NCBI RefSeq assembly: GCF_035658495.1
Contig: NZ_CP141944.1
Location: 2,196,001-2,260,000, forward strand
Origin: Novosphingobium sp. RL4
GTDB taxonomy: Bacteria > Pseudomonadota > Alphaproteobacteria > Sphingomonadales > Sphingomonadaceae
Direction of reading: 5' to 3'
DNA length: 64,000 nucleotides
Shown here: in pieces, positions 38,427 through 46,363 of the stretch
Layout of the letters: each line of letters begins with the position of its first letter
Numbering within the stretch: position 1 is the stretch's first letter
The notes under the pieces: model-generated
Databases searched by the model: none
Told to the model about the DNA's origin: nothing
What the model saw: only the letters and a program-made list of their open reading frames with translations
Program-made: the position numbers and the translations under genes

Positions 38427-39376
38427 TTCCTAACAACAATCTGCGGAACGGTCGTGATCGGTTCGATCCGAATGTCGCGGAAATAGATTTCGGTGCCTTC
38501 GGACTGGAGCTGGATCATTCCGCTGGTGAGCGGCCGCGCTTTACCGTCGTCTCCGATGGCCTTGAGATTGGACAATGCCATCACCGGTTCGCCGTTGATG
38601 ACGTGGACAGAGTTCTCGCCGGCGACATATAGATCGAGCCGGTTCCACTGCCCGAGTGGATGCTCGGCATCGGTTGCCTGCCGGACCTGGGTCGGCATAC
38701 GGATGGTGGCAAGCCTGCCCCCGGCTAGGAAACGATAGTCGGGTCCGCCCATCGACCCTTTTTCAGAACCTTCACCGATTGTCACATCCATGCGGACACC
38801 TAGCCCGACCGGCATGACCATGCCTGTCCTGGGTGGGGAAATCTCGAACTCAACCGAGCTAGCCAAAGCACCCAGTATGGCGCCCTCCTTGCCAAAGCTA
38901 TGATACAACACGCCGCTGTTCGGCGGTGTCTCGGGCGACCATTGCCTGCCGAATTTATAAGACAGGCTGAGATGGTACTTCGAGTAGGCTCGCCGCGTAT
39001 TGAGTGCCCCCCATGTACGACCGGAGACATAGATCGCGGGAGCCCCGTCTACCCGGACAACACGGAATATGTCGCCGATACCGGTCCTTCCCAGCGGTTG
39101 CTCCGGGGCACCGGGAAAGATCATGCCGCCCCCTGGCTTGCCGAGCCACGGCGTGAATGCGCTGAGATCGCGGCCGTTAAAGAGCGATTCCGCTTTTCCG
39201 CTCGGTCGCGGAACTTCGGCCAGCGCCAGCTTTTGGATTTTGAATGGCGGAGTGCCTGGAATAATCTGAATCGGTGGAAGATCAGCGGCCGGCGGGGGAG
39301 CAGCCAGGATGGTCTGGGTCACTCCTGCCGCGGCAACGCTTAGTCCGGCCATCGCGACCGCCAATCTGGTGCTCAT
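38423..39376 (-). CDS. Exported DUF1080 (3-keto-disaccharide hydrolase-like) protein
   Basis: A 317-residue protein with a signal peptide (hydrophobic AMAGLSVAAAGVTQTILA) and a DUF1080 concanavalin-like domain (SLFNGRDLSAFTPW, NSGVLYHSFG, GQWNRLDLYVAGENSVHVINGE, IYFRDIRIEP). Family members act on 3-keto-glycosides or bind glycans. It is second in a Dabb-DUF1080-GH9 operon, which points to glycan or glycoside use. The stop overlaps the GH9 ATG. Confidence 0.88.
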   Translation of the reverse strand: MSTRLAVAMAGLSVAAAGVTQTILAAPPPAADLPPIQIIPGTPPFKIQKLALAEVPRPSGKAESLFNGRDLSAFTPWLGKPGGGMIFPGAPEQPLGRTGIGDIFRVVRVDGAPAIYVSGRTWGALNTRRAYSKYHLSLSYKFGRQWSPETPPNSGVLYHSFGKEGAILGALASSVEFEISPPRTGMVMPVGLGVRMDVTIGEGSEKGSMGGPDYRFLAGGRLATIRMPTQVRQATDAEHPLGQWNRLDLYVAGENSVHVINGEPVMALSNLKAIGDDGKARPLTSGMIQLQSEGTEIYFRDIRIEPITTVPQIVVRN

Positions 39377-39377
39377 C

Positions 39378-39686
39378 TCAAGGTGTTCCTTCGAACTTGC
39401 TGGGATTGAGGTCGAGTTCCACAGCCTCGATCAGCGGCAACAGCCATTCGAGAAGCGCTACGTGGAGAGGATGGTCTGCATACGCTGCGCAAGCCGCTGC
39501 GTTCGCAAACTTCATATATCCGCCAAAACCGTAGCCCCCGTGGTTGACTGCAACGTTCGGTCCAACTGCAACTTCGAGCAGCCCGGGAATCTCGCCGCGG
39601 AAACCTTCGATTGCGTGGGTCGCACGCGAGCAGTCATCGGCTGTCGCATCAGGCTTCCAGCGAAACAAAAAGATGTGAATGTACAT
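39378..39686 (-). CDS. Dabb (stress-responsive alpha/beta barrel) protein
   Basis: A 102-residue ferredoxin-like dimeric barrel (MYIHIFLFRWKPDATADDC; GGYMKFANAAACAAYADHPLH). Many such proteins sit in sugar-degradation operons with unknown activity. The ATG at 39686 is used; the open frame to 39776 has no similarity. The DUF1080 gene starts 1 base after its stop, so they are cotranscribed from the TetR-gene intergenic region. Confidence 0.82.
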   Translation of the reverse strand: MYIHIFLFRWKPDATADDCSRATHAIEGFRGEIPGLLEVAVGPNVAVNHGGYGFGGYMKFANAAACAAYADHPLHVALLEWLLPLIEAVELDLNPSKFEGTP

Positions 39687-40078
39687 CGGCTTCCCTCGGT
39701 TTCGGAGCGGCGGAACTGATCGGTAATTTGACCTTGTCGGTGCACGCTCGGGTAATCGACAAAGCATTCGTACCATTCGCGAATGGGCCGGCGGGCTTCC
39801 GACCCAAGCGCCAGTCTTTTCTTGTGGGTCGTCACCTGCGGGGGCTGTAGGTAGCCGCGCCGACGATAGCTTGCGGCCCGATCAGCCGAGACACGCAGTC
39901 CTCGCGATGCCCCATAAAATCTCTCCCAAACAGCAAGGATTTGTTCGGTGATGTGACGAATCACGACCCGTTGATCTCTCGTTGACAGGGTCTGCATATT
40001 GACATTTGTACGGCCGTACAAATCATAATTCGAGTGGTGGCATTGATGGCAGGGGCGCCAGCAGCCATGGGAGGACTG
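39687..40078. other. 392-base divergent control region of the GH9 operon and its TetR gene
   Basis: The region holds the palindrome and promoter listed separately. A frame of up to 202 codons crosses it on the minus strand (39512-40120), but it covers the palindrome and the Dabb gene in another phase and shows no family, so it is not called. Confidence 0.5.
39999..40029 (+). promoter_or_regulatory. Candidate promoter with embedded 20-bp TetR operator
   Basis: A -35 TTGACA (39999-40004) and a -10 CATAAT (40024-40029) flank a perfect 20-bp palindrome at 40004-40023 whose half is ATTTGTACGG. Occupation of the palindrome would block this promoter, which drives the TetR gene 50 bases downstream. 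On the other strand TTGTAC and TATGCA with a 17-base spacer could drive the Dabb-DUF1080-GH9 operon. Roles are inferred from position. Confidence 0.7.
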
Positions 40079-40720
40079 ATGGCAAATCCCGAACTTTCGA
40101 CCCGGCAGCGGATCCTCCAAGCTGCAGAACCCCTGTTCGCAAAACTGGGATTTGCGGGCGTATCAATGCGAGCAATTGCTGGAGCCGCAGGTGTTCACCT
40201 GGGACAACTGCCGTATCACTTCGGTACGAAAGAGACGCTCTACCGTGAAATTTGGGAGAATTGGATCAGCCAAGTGGATGCAGGCACTTTACTCTTGGAG
40301 AAGCAGCCTGCTTCTGATGCGCCGCAAAAGGAGCAACTTCGGGCCGTAGTGCGGGCTTTTTTTGATGGCCCCGCCCGGATGCTTAGTGATCCGCGCGGCA
40401 GGCACTTCGTCGCGATCATGGTCAAGGAGGCACATGACCCTGCCAGTGCCTCTCGCGGTTTGCTGGAAGAATTCATCTATCCAAACGGCAACAGATTCCG
40501 CCTCGAGCTTGCTCGACTTTTCCCTGAGATGGATGCGACGTCACAAGACGCCGGCTTTGAAATGATCCTGGCAGCGCTGCGGATAGTGATCGAGCGAGAT
40601 CGGCCGACTGCGGACGGACAATTGCACCCCGACGAAGCAGCCCACTTAGTCGGGCTTTTGACTCATTTCATTGTCGACGGGTGGATGGCATTGGCTGAGA
40701 TTTCGCAGAGAAGCGTCTAA
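40079..40720 (+). CDS. TetR/AcrR family transcriptional regulator
   Basis: A 213-residue repressor with a TetR helix-turn-helix: RQRILQAAEPLFAKLGFAG, VSMRAIAGAAGVHLGQLPYH, FGTKETLYREI. The ligand domain is variable and untyped. The ATG at 40079 is preferred over GTG 40034 and ATG 40046 because GGGAGGA lies 5 bases upstream. It is divergent from the Dabb-DUF1080-GH9 operon, with a perfect palindrome between, so it probably controls both units. Confidence 0.9.
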   Translation: MANPELSTRQRILQAAEPLFAKLGFAGVSMRAIAGAAGVHLGQLPYHFGTKETLYREIWENWISQVDAGTLLLEKQPASDAPQKEQLRAVVRAFFDGPARMLSDPRGRHFVAIMVKEAHDPASASRGLLEEFIYPNGNRFRLELARLFPEMDATSQDAGFEMILAALRIVIERDRPTADGQLHPDEAAHLVGLLTHFIVDGWMALAEISQRSV

Positions 40721-40793
40721 AGTTCACCACTCAAAACGCAGAACGGTACGAGGAAAAACACCTGCAACAGGTCAGCGCGGCCTTGTGGAGGGC

Positions 40794-41143
40794 TGAGTAG
40801 CCCCTAGTTTTCTAGACGCCTTCCGCTTTCAAAATCTGCAGCCGCTCGAACTGTGCGGGTGACAGCATCCCGTTCCTGACCTGCTTGCGGAGCGGATTGT
40901 AGAACATCTCGATGTAATCGAACACGTCCTGCCGGGCTTCGTCGCGCGTTTTGTAGGTTCGGCGCCGGATGCGTTCTCGCTTGAGCGACGAGAAGAAGCT
41001 CTCTGCCACCGCATTGTCATGGTAGTTGCCGCGCCGGCTCATCGAATGCTCAAGATTGTGAGCCCGGATGAAGGCCGCCCAGTCCATGCTGGTGAACTGC
41101 GAGCCTTGATCCGAGTGGATCAATACCCGTTGTTTTGGGATGT
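40794..41143 (-). mobile_element. IS3-family element remnant, transposase C-terminus
   Basis: One end carries TGAGTAGCCCCTAGTTTTC, typical of an IS3-family terminal repeat. The reading frame (about 41143 to 40812) encodes the end of an OrfB transposase: LIHSDQGSQFTSMDW with a DDE Asp and NAVAESFFSSLKRER with the Glu. Similarity stops abruptly near 41143, so the N-terminus and the other end are missing. Non-functional. Confidence 0.85.
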
Positions 41144-41420
41144 CTTGGGAAGGACCGTTGGCGGGCCACGCCCGACGAAGATGAGCACTATGTCTACGCT
41201 ATAGCACTCTAACGCCGCACGGCGTCTGTCCAGCACGACCTGACACCGTTTTATCAACGCCCTTAGGCACTCTATGAATGGCAAGGTCTGATGGACTGCC
41301 GACCGGCAGGTTTTGGGAATGCGGAGGCGATAGCTGCCGTTGCTGGGTGAGCGGCTTTCCCGATTGGGATGGTGAATCGGGACCGTCAGCGCCGCCAAGC
41401 CCATTCCCTCGCCGGCTGGC

Positions 41421-42140
41421 TCAGAGTTTCGCGATCATCCTCTCGATCGTTTTCGGTGCGATACGCAGCAGCGTCGGAAGGAGCCTGGTATCACCCGGCA
41501 GTACCATTGAGCGATGCTGTGCCAGCGCCTTCAAGGTCGCATCCGCCACATCCGCCGGCGCCATCTTTTTGCGGTTGAGCTTGGCGTTCATCTGCGTATC
41601 CACCGTGGGGGGCAGCAGTTCGAGAACATGGGTTCCATCCGCTGCAAGCTGACGCCGCAACCCCTCGGCAAAGGCGTGCAAGCCGGCTTTCACGGCACCG
41701 TAGGTCGGTGCGCGCGTGGGAGAAACGAGCGCGAAACCCGAGGTGACGAACACCAACGCGGCAATGGAAGGCCAGCGTGCCAAAACCTCGCCCGTCAACT
41801 GGATCGGGGCGGTCAGGTTGAGCGCCACCTCCTGTTCAAGGCCCTCGGTCGCGCGACTGCCGTCAAGGAAGTCGCGTTCCACAAACGTGCCGGCGTTGTT
41901 CACCAGCACGTCGAGACGGCCGAACCGGTCGGCTACCGCATCAAGCATGGCAGCCCTGTCCTCGGCGCTGGTTACGTCGGCCCGGATCGCCAGCGCTTCC
42001 GGGTGCGCATGGGAAAAACTGTCGAGCGCATCGGCGGATCGACCGCAGACCGCCACGGCAGCGCCTTGCGCCATGAACGCCTTTGCCAAAGCAAGGCCGA
42101 TCCCCATGGTGCCGCCCGTGATGAGAACAACCTGTTTCAT
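41421..42140 (-). CDS. SDR family NAD(P)-dependent oxidoreductase
   Basis: A 239-residue short-chain dehydrogenase. The cofactor loop is LITGGTMGIGLALAKAF. NNAG, the active-site Ser in FVTSGFALVSP and the YGAVK (Tyr/Lys) are all in order. It resembles DltE/sepiapterin-type SDRs. The substrate is unknown. GGAGCGCATT precedes the ATG. It is divergent from an HxlR regulator that probably controls it. Confidence 0.9.
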   Translation of the reverse strand: MKQVVLITGGTMGIGLALAKAFMAQGAAVAVCGRSADALDSFSHAHPEALAIRADVTSAEDRAAMLDAVADRFGRLDVLVNNAGTFVERDFLDGSRATEGLEQEVALNLTAPIQLTGEVLARWPSIAALVFVTSGFALVSPTRAPTYGAVKAGLHAFAEGLRRQLAADGTHVLELLPPTVDTQMNAKLNRKKMAPADVADATLKALAQHRSMVLPGDTRLLPTLLRIAPKTIERMIAKL

Positions 42141-42150
42141 AATGCGCTCC

Positions 42151-42188
42151 GGTATCCAGCCTCAAGGAGGTGATCTCTTTTTGATACC
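42151..42188. promoter_or_regulatory. Possible HxlR operator between the SDR and HxlR genes
   Basis: GGTATC (42151-42156) and GATACC (42183-42188) form an inverted repeat, and a TATAAT box lies just downstream at 42194-42199. The arms are short and the 26-base spacer is long, so this is weak. Confidence 0.3.
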
Positions 42189-42233
42189 TGCTATATAATG
42201 GCGAGCGCCACTACCTGCCAAGGAGGCACTATT

Positions 42234-42605
42234 TTGGAACGAAGTAACATCACTGGAACCGTCGATTGCCGCCCCGTTACCGATGCGTTGGCGCGCACGG
42301 GTGACAAGTGGACGATCCTGATCGTGATGCAGTTGGAGACCGGGCCAAAGCGCTTCAGCGCGCTGCGCCGGACCATCAGTGGCATCTCACAGAAGATGCT
42401 GGCGCTCACGCTGCGCGGGCTGGAGCGAGACGGTTATGTCTCACGCACCGTCCACCCCACCAAACCGCCGAGCGTCGAGTACGCGCTGACGGACCTTGGG
42501 CATGAACTGGTCGTGCCGGTCCGAATGCTCGGAAATTGGGTCATGGCCAACCTACACCGGATTGAGCGTGCTCGATCCGAGTTCGATGTCCGCAGTGAAG
42601 CATAG
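42234..42605 (+). CDS. HxlR family transcriptional regulator
   Basis: A 123-residue winged-helix regulator. CRPVTDALARTGDKWTILIV opens the domain, and RFSALRRTISGISQKMLALTLRGLERDG covers the recognition helix. I start it at TTG 42234: AAGGAGG lies 7 bases upstream, and the ATG at 42198 would sit on the probable -10 TATAAT (42194-42199). HxlR proteins often sense redox or electrophile stress and regulate an adjacent oxidoreductase, here the divergent SDR. Confidence 0.85.
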   Translation: MERSNITGTVDCRPVTDALARTGDKWTILIVMQLETGPKRFSALRRTISGISQKMLALTLRGLERDGYVSRTVHPTKPPSVEYALTDLGHELVVPVRMLGNWVMANLHRIERARSEFDVRSEA

Positions 42606-42813
42606 AAGGTCGCAACCTCTGTCTCAATTGCGAAGGTCCAACGGGACACCGCCGTTGCGAGATACGCCGCGCGTTCCGGCCGGGTCACGCTTTCCCAAAA
42701 CCTGTTCCCGATTTGAGTTTCTTAAATTGCCAAGCGGACATGGAGAAACAGGAATGCGGCGAGCGATGTGGTTCCGGCGTGTCGTGCGGATCGATTGAAC
42801 GACTGACAGTGGG

Positions 42814-44039
42814 GGTGGGTTCAACGGGTGGCGGCAACACAGGCTTGAAAGCGCTCTGCGGGTGTTTGGTATTCGAGCGTTTTCCTTGGCCGTTCGTTGA
42901 GTTGCCGGGCAACGGCACTCAGTTTGGCCTGGCTGTATAGCGATAGATCGGTTCCTCTGGGAAAGTATTGTCGTAGCAGACGATTGGTGTTTTCGTTGGA
43001 GCCGCGCTGCCAAGGCGATTGCGGATCGCAGAAATAGACTTCGACATCGGTAGCCAGTGAGAGGCGCGGATGATCGGCCAGTTCCTTGCCGCGATCCCAG
43101 GTGAGCGACTTGTAGAGTTCGCGCGGTAGGCGCTGCGTCTGCCTGATCAGCGCCGACACCACGCTCCTTGTTTCCTTGTTGGCGACCTTGACCAGCATCA
43201 CGTAGCGCGAATGCCGTTCGACCAGCGTCGCGATGTAGCTGTTCTTTGTGCCTCCGATCAGATCGCCTTCCCAGTGGCCGGGAATGGCGCGGTCCTCGAC
43301 CGACGCGGGACGCTCGCTGATCGACACGGCATCCTTGATCTGTCCCAGCCCGTTGCGCTTGAGGCTGGCGTGCCGCGACCTGCGGATGGTGCGCCGGGCG
43401 CGCAGATGCTCCAGCAATTCCTTCTTAAGAACTCCCCGCGCCTGTATGTACAGGCTTCTGTAGATAGTCTCGTGCGACACTTGCCTATGCGGCTCCTCGG
43501 GAAAGCTGCGCCTGAGCCACCCCGCAATCTGCTCTGGTGACCATTTGCGGCACAGCTTGGCCGATACTGCCCGGGCCAATGGCGGCGAGCAAGCCAACTT
43601 GCAGGGCTTGGGCCGCAAGGCTCGGTCCCAGGCCGCCTGATCGGACACGGTCGCCCGATACCGTGCAAGGCCGCCGTTACGCCTGACTTCGCGACTGATC
43701 GTCGAAGGCGCGCGGCCCAGTCGCCGTGCTATCGCACGCAAGGGTTCACTGACGCTCAGGCCCCGCGATATCTCCTCCCGTTCGGCAAGGCTCAGCGCAA
43801 GGCGGCCACGCTTGCGATCGGCGGGCCTGATACCGCCGGTCGGCGAAATCACCGAAAATACCGACGATGACTCTCGATCAAACCTTCGCCCGATCGAACT
43901 CATCGATTCCCCGCGCTGCCAACGATCCCATATCTCCGCTCGCTGGCTGGCCGTGTAATATATCCGACGACGCTGCTTCATCGCGACACTCCATCTTCCT
44001 CAAAAGATTAAAGTGTTGCCACCACCCGTTGAACCCACC
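42814..44039 (-). mobile_element. IS30-family insertion sequence
   Basis: The ends are inverted repeats of 27 bases with one mismatch: GGTGGGTTCAACGGGTGG at the left and its complement at the right, then GGCAACAC. The element is about 1226 bp and contains one intact transposase gene. A 2-bp GG duplication is possible but not informative. Boundaries are accurate to a few bases. Confidence 0.87.
42821..43981 (-). CDS. IS30-family transposase
   Basis: A 386-residue transposase. An N-terminal helix-turn-helix (YYTASQRAEIWDRWQRGESM) and the IS30 HTH (LRAIARRLGRAPSTISREVRR) precede the rve domain. DDE residues lie in PGHWEGDLIGG, LTWDRGKELA and SNENTNRLLRQYFP. Full length, with no visible frame damage. 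It reaches almost to both IS ends. Confidence 0.93.
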   Translation of the reverse strand: MKQRRRIYYTASQRAEIWDRWQRGESMSSIGRRFDRESSSVFSVISPTGGIRPADRKRGRLALSLAEREEISRGLSVSEPLRAIARRLGRAPSTISREVRRNGGLARYRATVSDQAAWDRALRPKPCKLACSPPLARAVSAKLCRKWSPEQIAGWLRRSFPEEPHRQVSHETIYRSLYIQARGVLKKELLEHLRARRTIRRSRHASLKRNGLGQIKDAVSISERPASVEDRAIPGHWEGDLIGGTKNSYIATLVERHSRYVMLVKVANKETRSVVSALIRQTQRLPRELYKSLTWDRGKELADHPRLSLATDVEVYFCDPQSPWQRGSNENTNRLLRQYFPRGTDLSLYSQAKLSAVARQLNERPRKTLEYQTPAERFQACVAATR

Positions 44040-44336
44040 GGCGATTCCTACCTTACGTGCGGGCCCTCGTGTTAATCGAATTCCGGATGGTGGTTCATGC
44101 GGCAATCGGCGGTGAATGAGTAGCCATCGCGCGGAATGTCGCGCCATAGAGTAGAATCGGCGGGGATGGCGGGCCGCGCTCGAAGATGATGAGCACTATA
44201 TATCACTCTAGAGCCACCTTTTGATTACAGTTCGGGATCGAGCATCAATCTCGACGATAACCAAGGCTGAAGTCGGGGGGGGCTCCAAAGGCGGGATACC
44301 AGATCTTTTAGTTTATTTTAGAAAGAGGAAATCATA
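43982..44336. other. 355-base stretch: IS30 end and unassigned remnant DNA
   Basis: The IS30 right repeat ends at 44039. The rest has no gene. Bases 44168-44212 encode, with a stop upstream, the tail ...WRAALEDDEHYISL, which resembles the tail ...WRATPDEDEHYVYAIAL at about 41160-41217. The last 40 bases turn AT-rich just before the foreign gene. Confidence 0.5.
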
Positions 44337-44876
44337 ATGACTACGCAAAATAATGCCACTTATCTAAAACAAAAGGACAAAATGCCTTCTATCTGCCCTA
44401 AAGAACGTGAAGACGAAATTAGGGAGGCAATATTACAGAAACTTTACTCTGCTGAACTTATGTATTTATCTACAATATCGCCTGACGGATGGCCGATAGT
44501 TGATTGCATCCATTTTACAACTATAAAAGGGAATAATAAAAAGCCAATATTTTATATATTTACGCATGAAAATGTTAGAAAAATTGAGAACATCCTAAAT
44601 GATAATCGTGTGGGTATTTCTATATGCCATGCCGTAAGCTATGAACAGCGAAATGAAACTTGGTCATTTCAATTTATGGGTAAAGCTACCATTATAGGTG
44701 ATAATTTAGAAAAACAACTTGCTATCAACTCTAGTAGAGAGAAGGTAGGCTATGACTTTACTAAGTATCTACCTTTAGAAAAACAGCCGTGCATTAAAAT
44801 TGAACCAATATTTGGTTCTTGGATGAGTGGACAACTCAATCCTCCGGCATGCTCCATCGATTATTTTGCAGAGTAA
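44337..44876 (+). CDS. Pyridoxamine 5'-phosphate oxidase-like protein, AT-rich and foreign
   Basis: A 179-residue flavin-binding split-barrel protein of the PNPOx-like superfamily (LMYLSTISPDGWPIVDCIHF, KPIFYIFTHENVRKIENI, WSFQFMGKATII). The cofactor and substrate are unknown. The gene is strikingly AT-rich, with AAA, ATA, TTA and AGA codons, and is quite unlike its roughly 63% G+C surroundings. AGAAAGAGGAAATCATA precedes the ATG. It sits between an IS30 element and a transposase remnant, so transfer from a low-G+C donor is likely. The frame is intact. Confidence 0.83.
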   Translation: MTTQNNATYLKQKDKMPSICPKEREDEIREAILQKLYSAELMYLSTISPDGWPIVDCIHFTTIKGNNKKPIFYIFTHENVRKIENILNDNRVGISICHAVSYEQRNETWSFQFMGKATIIGDNLEKQLAINSSREKVGYDFTKYLPLEKQPCIKIEPIFGSWMSGQLNPPACSIDYFAE

Positions 44877-44892
44877 AATCAATATCATAGAT

Positions 44893-45021
44893 TCTGTCGG
44901 CCAAAGACATCTGCGGCAGGGCGCCCGTGTTTTTCTGCGTCGCCTCCACCATCGGCACCAGATGGTGGATGTCGTTGCCCGCATCGATCACCTCGATGGC
45001 CACGATCAGACCGCTCTCCAT
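44893..45021 (-). pseudogene. Transposase fragment, IS1182-like
   Basis: A fragment reading IEVIDAGNDIHHLVPMVEAT then NTGALPQMSLADRIYD. This matches the region around the second catalytic Asp of IS1182/IS5-type DDE transposases. Both ends are lost, and it abuts the AT-rich gene. Confidence 0.6.
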
Positions 45022-45050
45022 GATTTTCGTTCACAGCTTCCTGCAAGGCA

Positions 45051-45252
45051 CGTCCTGATTTCGAGAAACCGGGCCAGCTTGCGACGCGATACGGTGATGA
45101 TGCGCTGGACGTTCTGCCGATTGGCTCCGAGATCTCGGGCGATCCAAGCCACCGGCTGCGGTCCTTCCGCATTCCGAGAGAACGATCACTCCGAGAATCT
45201 GCCAGTGGGCGCTGGTTAGCCCGAAAGATGCAACGAACCTATCTCCGGTACG
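45051..45252 (-). pseudogene. Broken duplicate of the MarR regulator
   Basis: In one frame it reads GDRFVASFGLTSAHWQILG, then after a one-base shift QPVAWIARDLGANRQNVQRI. Both are near-identical to the intact MarR at 45789-46265 (GDRLVAPSGLTSARWQILG, QPVAWIARDLGANRQNVQRI). The N-terminus, the middle frame and the C-terminus are damaged. It lies just beyond the cytochrome b561 gene, so a local duplication or exchange is likely. Confidence 0.75.
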
Positions 45253-45274
45253 TAACCGGATTGATTTCGAGCGA

Positions 45275-45808
45275 TCAGCGCCCGTACCACATGCGCCAGA
45301 GCAACCCGTCGTGGCGAATGAAGTGGTGATAGAGCGCAGCACCGACATGGGCGAGGAGCAGAGCGATCAGGAGGTTGGCTCCAAGGCCATGCGGAATACG
45401 CGGCGGATACTGAAGGAAGTTCGGTAGCTCGGCGCCCGTTCCGCCGAAGATGGCAGGACCCGCACCGCTCAACACGATCATGCCGATGCCGCTGGCGACC
45501 ATTCCGAGGATCACGCCATAAAAGAGCAGATGCACGGCGCGGGCGAGCCATTCCTGCCAAGCCGGCGATCCCTGTACAGGCAGCGGCTTCTTGTCGAGGA
45601 AGAACCACCAGACGATGCGACCCAGGGTCAGCAGAAGAATAACGATCGCGGCGGGAATATGAACGCGAAGCAATGCGGCCTTGGTGGCGGGGTCCATGCT
45701 GCCACCGGCACGGAAGCCGGTGATAACCGCCATCAGGATCAGGATGGCGGTCAGCCAGTGGATCGTGACGGGCACCGCACCATAGCGGCTAGGGTTGCTT
45801 TTCAGCAT
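45275..45808 (-). CDS. Cytochrome b561 family protein
   Basis: A 177-residue membrane protein with four hydrophobic segments. Histidines suited to two b hemes lie in VTIHWLTAIL, LLRVHIPAAI, RAVHLLFYGV and LLAHVGAALYHHFI. It shuttles electrons from quinol to a periplasmic acceptor. The gene overlaps the MarR regulator by 20 bases and is cotranscribed with it. Confidence 0.9.
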   Translation of the reverse strand: MLKSNPSRYGAVPVTIHWLTAILILMAVITGFRAGGSMDPATKAALLRVHIPAAIVILLLTLGRIVWWFFLDKKPLPVQGSPAWQEWLARAVHLLFYGVILGMVASGIGMIVLSGAGPAIFGGTGAELPNFLQYPPRIPHGLGANLLIALLLAHVGAALYHHFIRHDGLLWRMWYGR

Positions 45809-46265
45809 CTATCTCTCCTTCGAGTTTGTCTCGTAGCGCCGCCACCACGCGATGGGCGGTCTGGATGTCTTCAACCGAGAAACTTTCGGCCAGCGCCTCG
45901 ACTCTCGGATTGTAGGCGTTGATCGCCGCGTCATAAGCCTCGCGTCCTTTTTGGGTGAGAACGACGAGATGCGCCCGCCGGTGGTGCGGATTGGGCTCGA
46001 ACACCACGATCCCGTCTTGATGCAGATCATTGACGATGCGCTGCACGTTCTGCCTGTTGGCTCCGAGATCACGGGCGATCCACGCCACAGGCTGCGGCCG
46101 GTCGGCATGTACAATCGCCCCGAGTATCTGCCAGCGGGCGCTGGTTAGCCCGGAAGGTGCGACGAGCCTGTCACCCCAGATCAGAGTCAGGTTGTTCGCT
46201 CTGAACATGGTCAAGATCAGATCGCTCAAGGACTGGGCTTTCAGGCTGCGGCTCACTTTGTTCAT
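45789..46265 (-). CDS. MarR family transcriptional regulator
   Basis: A 158-residue winged-helix repressor: GLTSARWQILGAIVHADRP, then VAWIARDLGANRQNVQRIVN (recognition helix), then the wing PNPHHRRAHLVVLTQKG. It is divergent from the monooxygenase/DUF1772/oxidoreductase operon and overlaps the cytochrome b561 gene. A TTGACAT-N4-ATGTCAA dyad in the intergenic region is the likely operator. The ligand is unknown. Confidence 0.92.
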   Translation of the reverse strand: MNKVSRSLKAQSLSDLILTMFRANNLTLIWGDRLVAPSGLTSARWQILGAIVHADRPQPVAWIARDLGANRQNVQRIVNDLHQDGIVVFEPNPHHRRAHLVVLTQKGREAYDAAINAYNPRVEALAESFSVEDIQTAHRVVAALRDKLEGEIDAEKQP

Positions 46266-46284
46266 TTGCCATCATCTACTCTAA

Positions 46285-46302
46285 TTGACATCATCATGTC
46301 AA
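46285..46302. promoter_or_regulatory. MarR-type dyad overlapping a promoter
   Basis: TTGACAT-CATC-ATGTCAA is an 18-base inverted repeat. Its first six bases make a -35 TTGACA, with TATATG 17 bases further on, driving the operon at 46364. The MarR gene starts 20 bases to the left. Binding would repress the rightward operon and probably the regulator itself. Confidence 0.65.
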
Positions 46303-46363
46303 GTTGCTATATGGTTGAATGTAACGAATTGACAACATGCATACAACGCGGAAGGAGCCTGAT

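Noticed and set aside
39512..40120. 202-codon minus-strand frame over the TetR control region
   Set aside because: It crosses the promoter/palindrome and the Dabb gene out of phase and has no family similarity.
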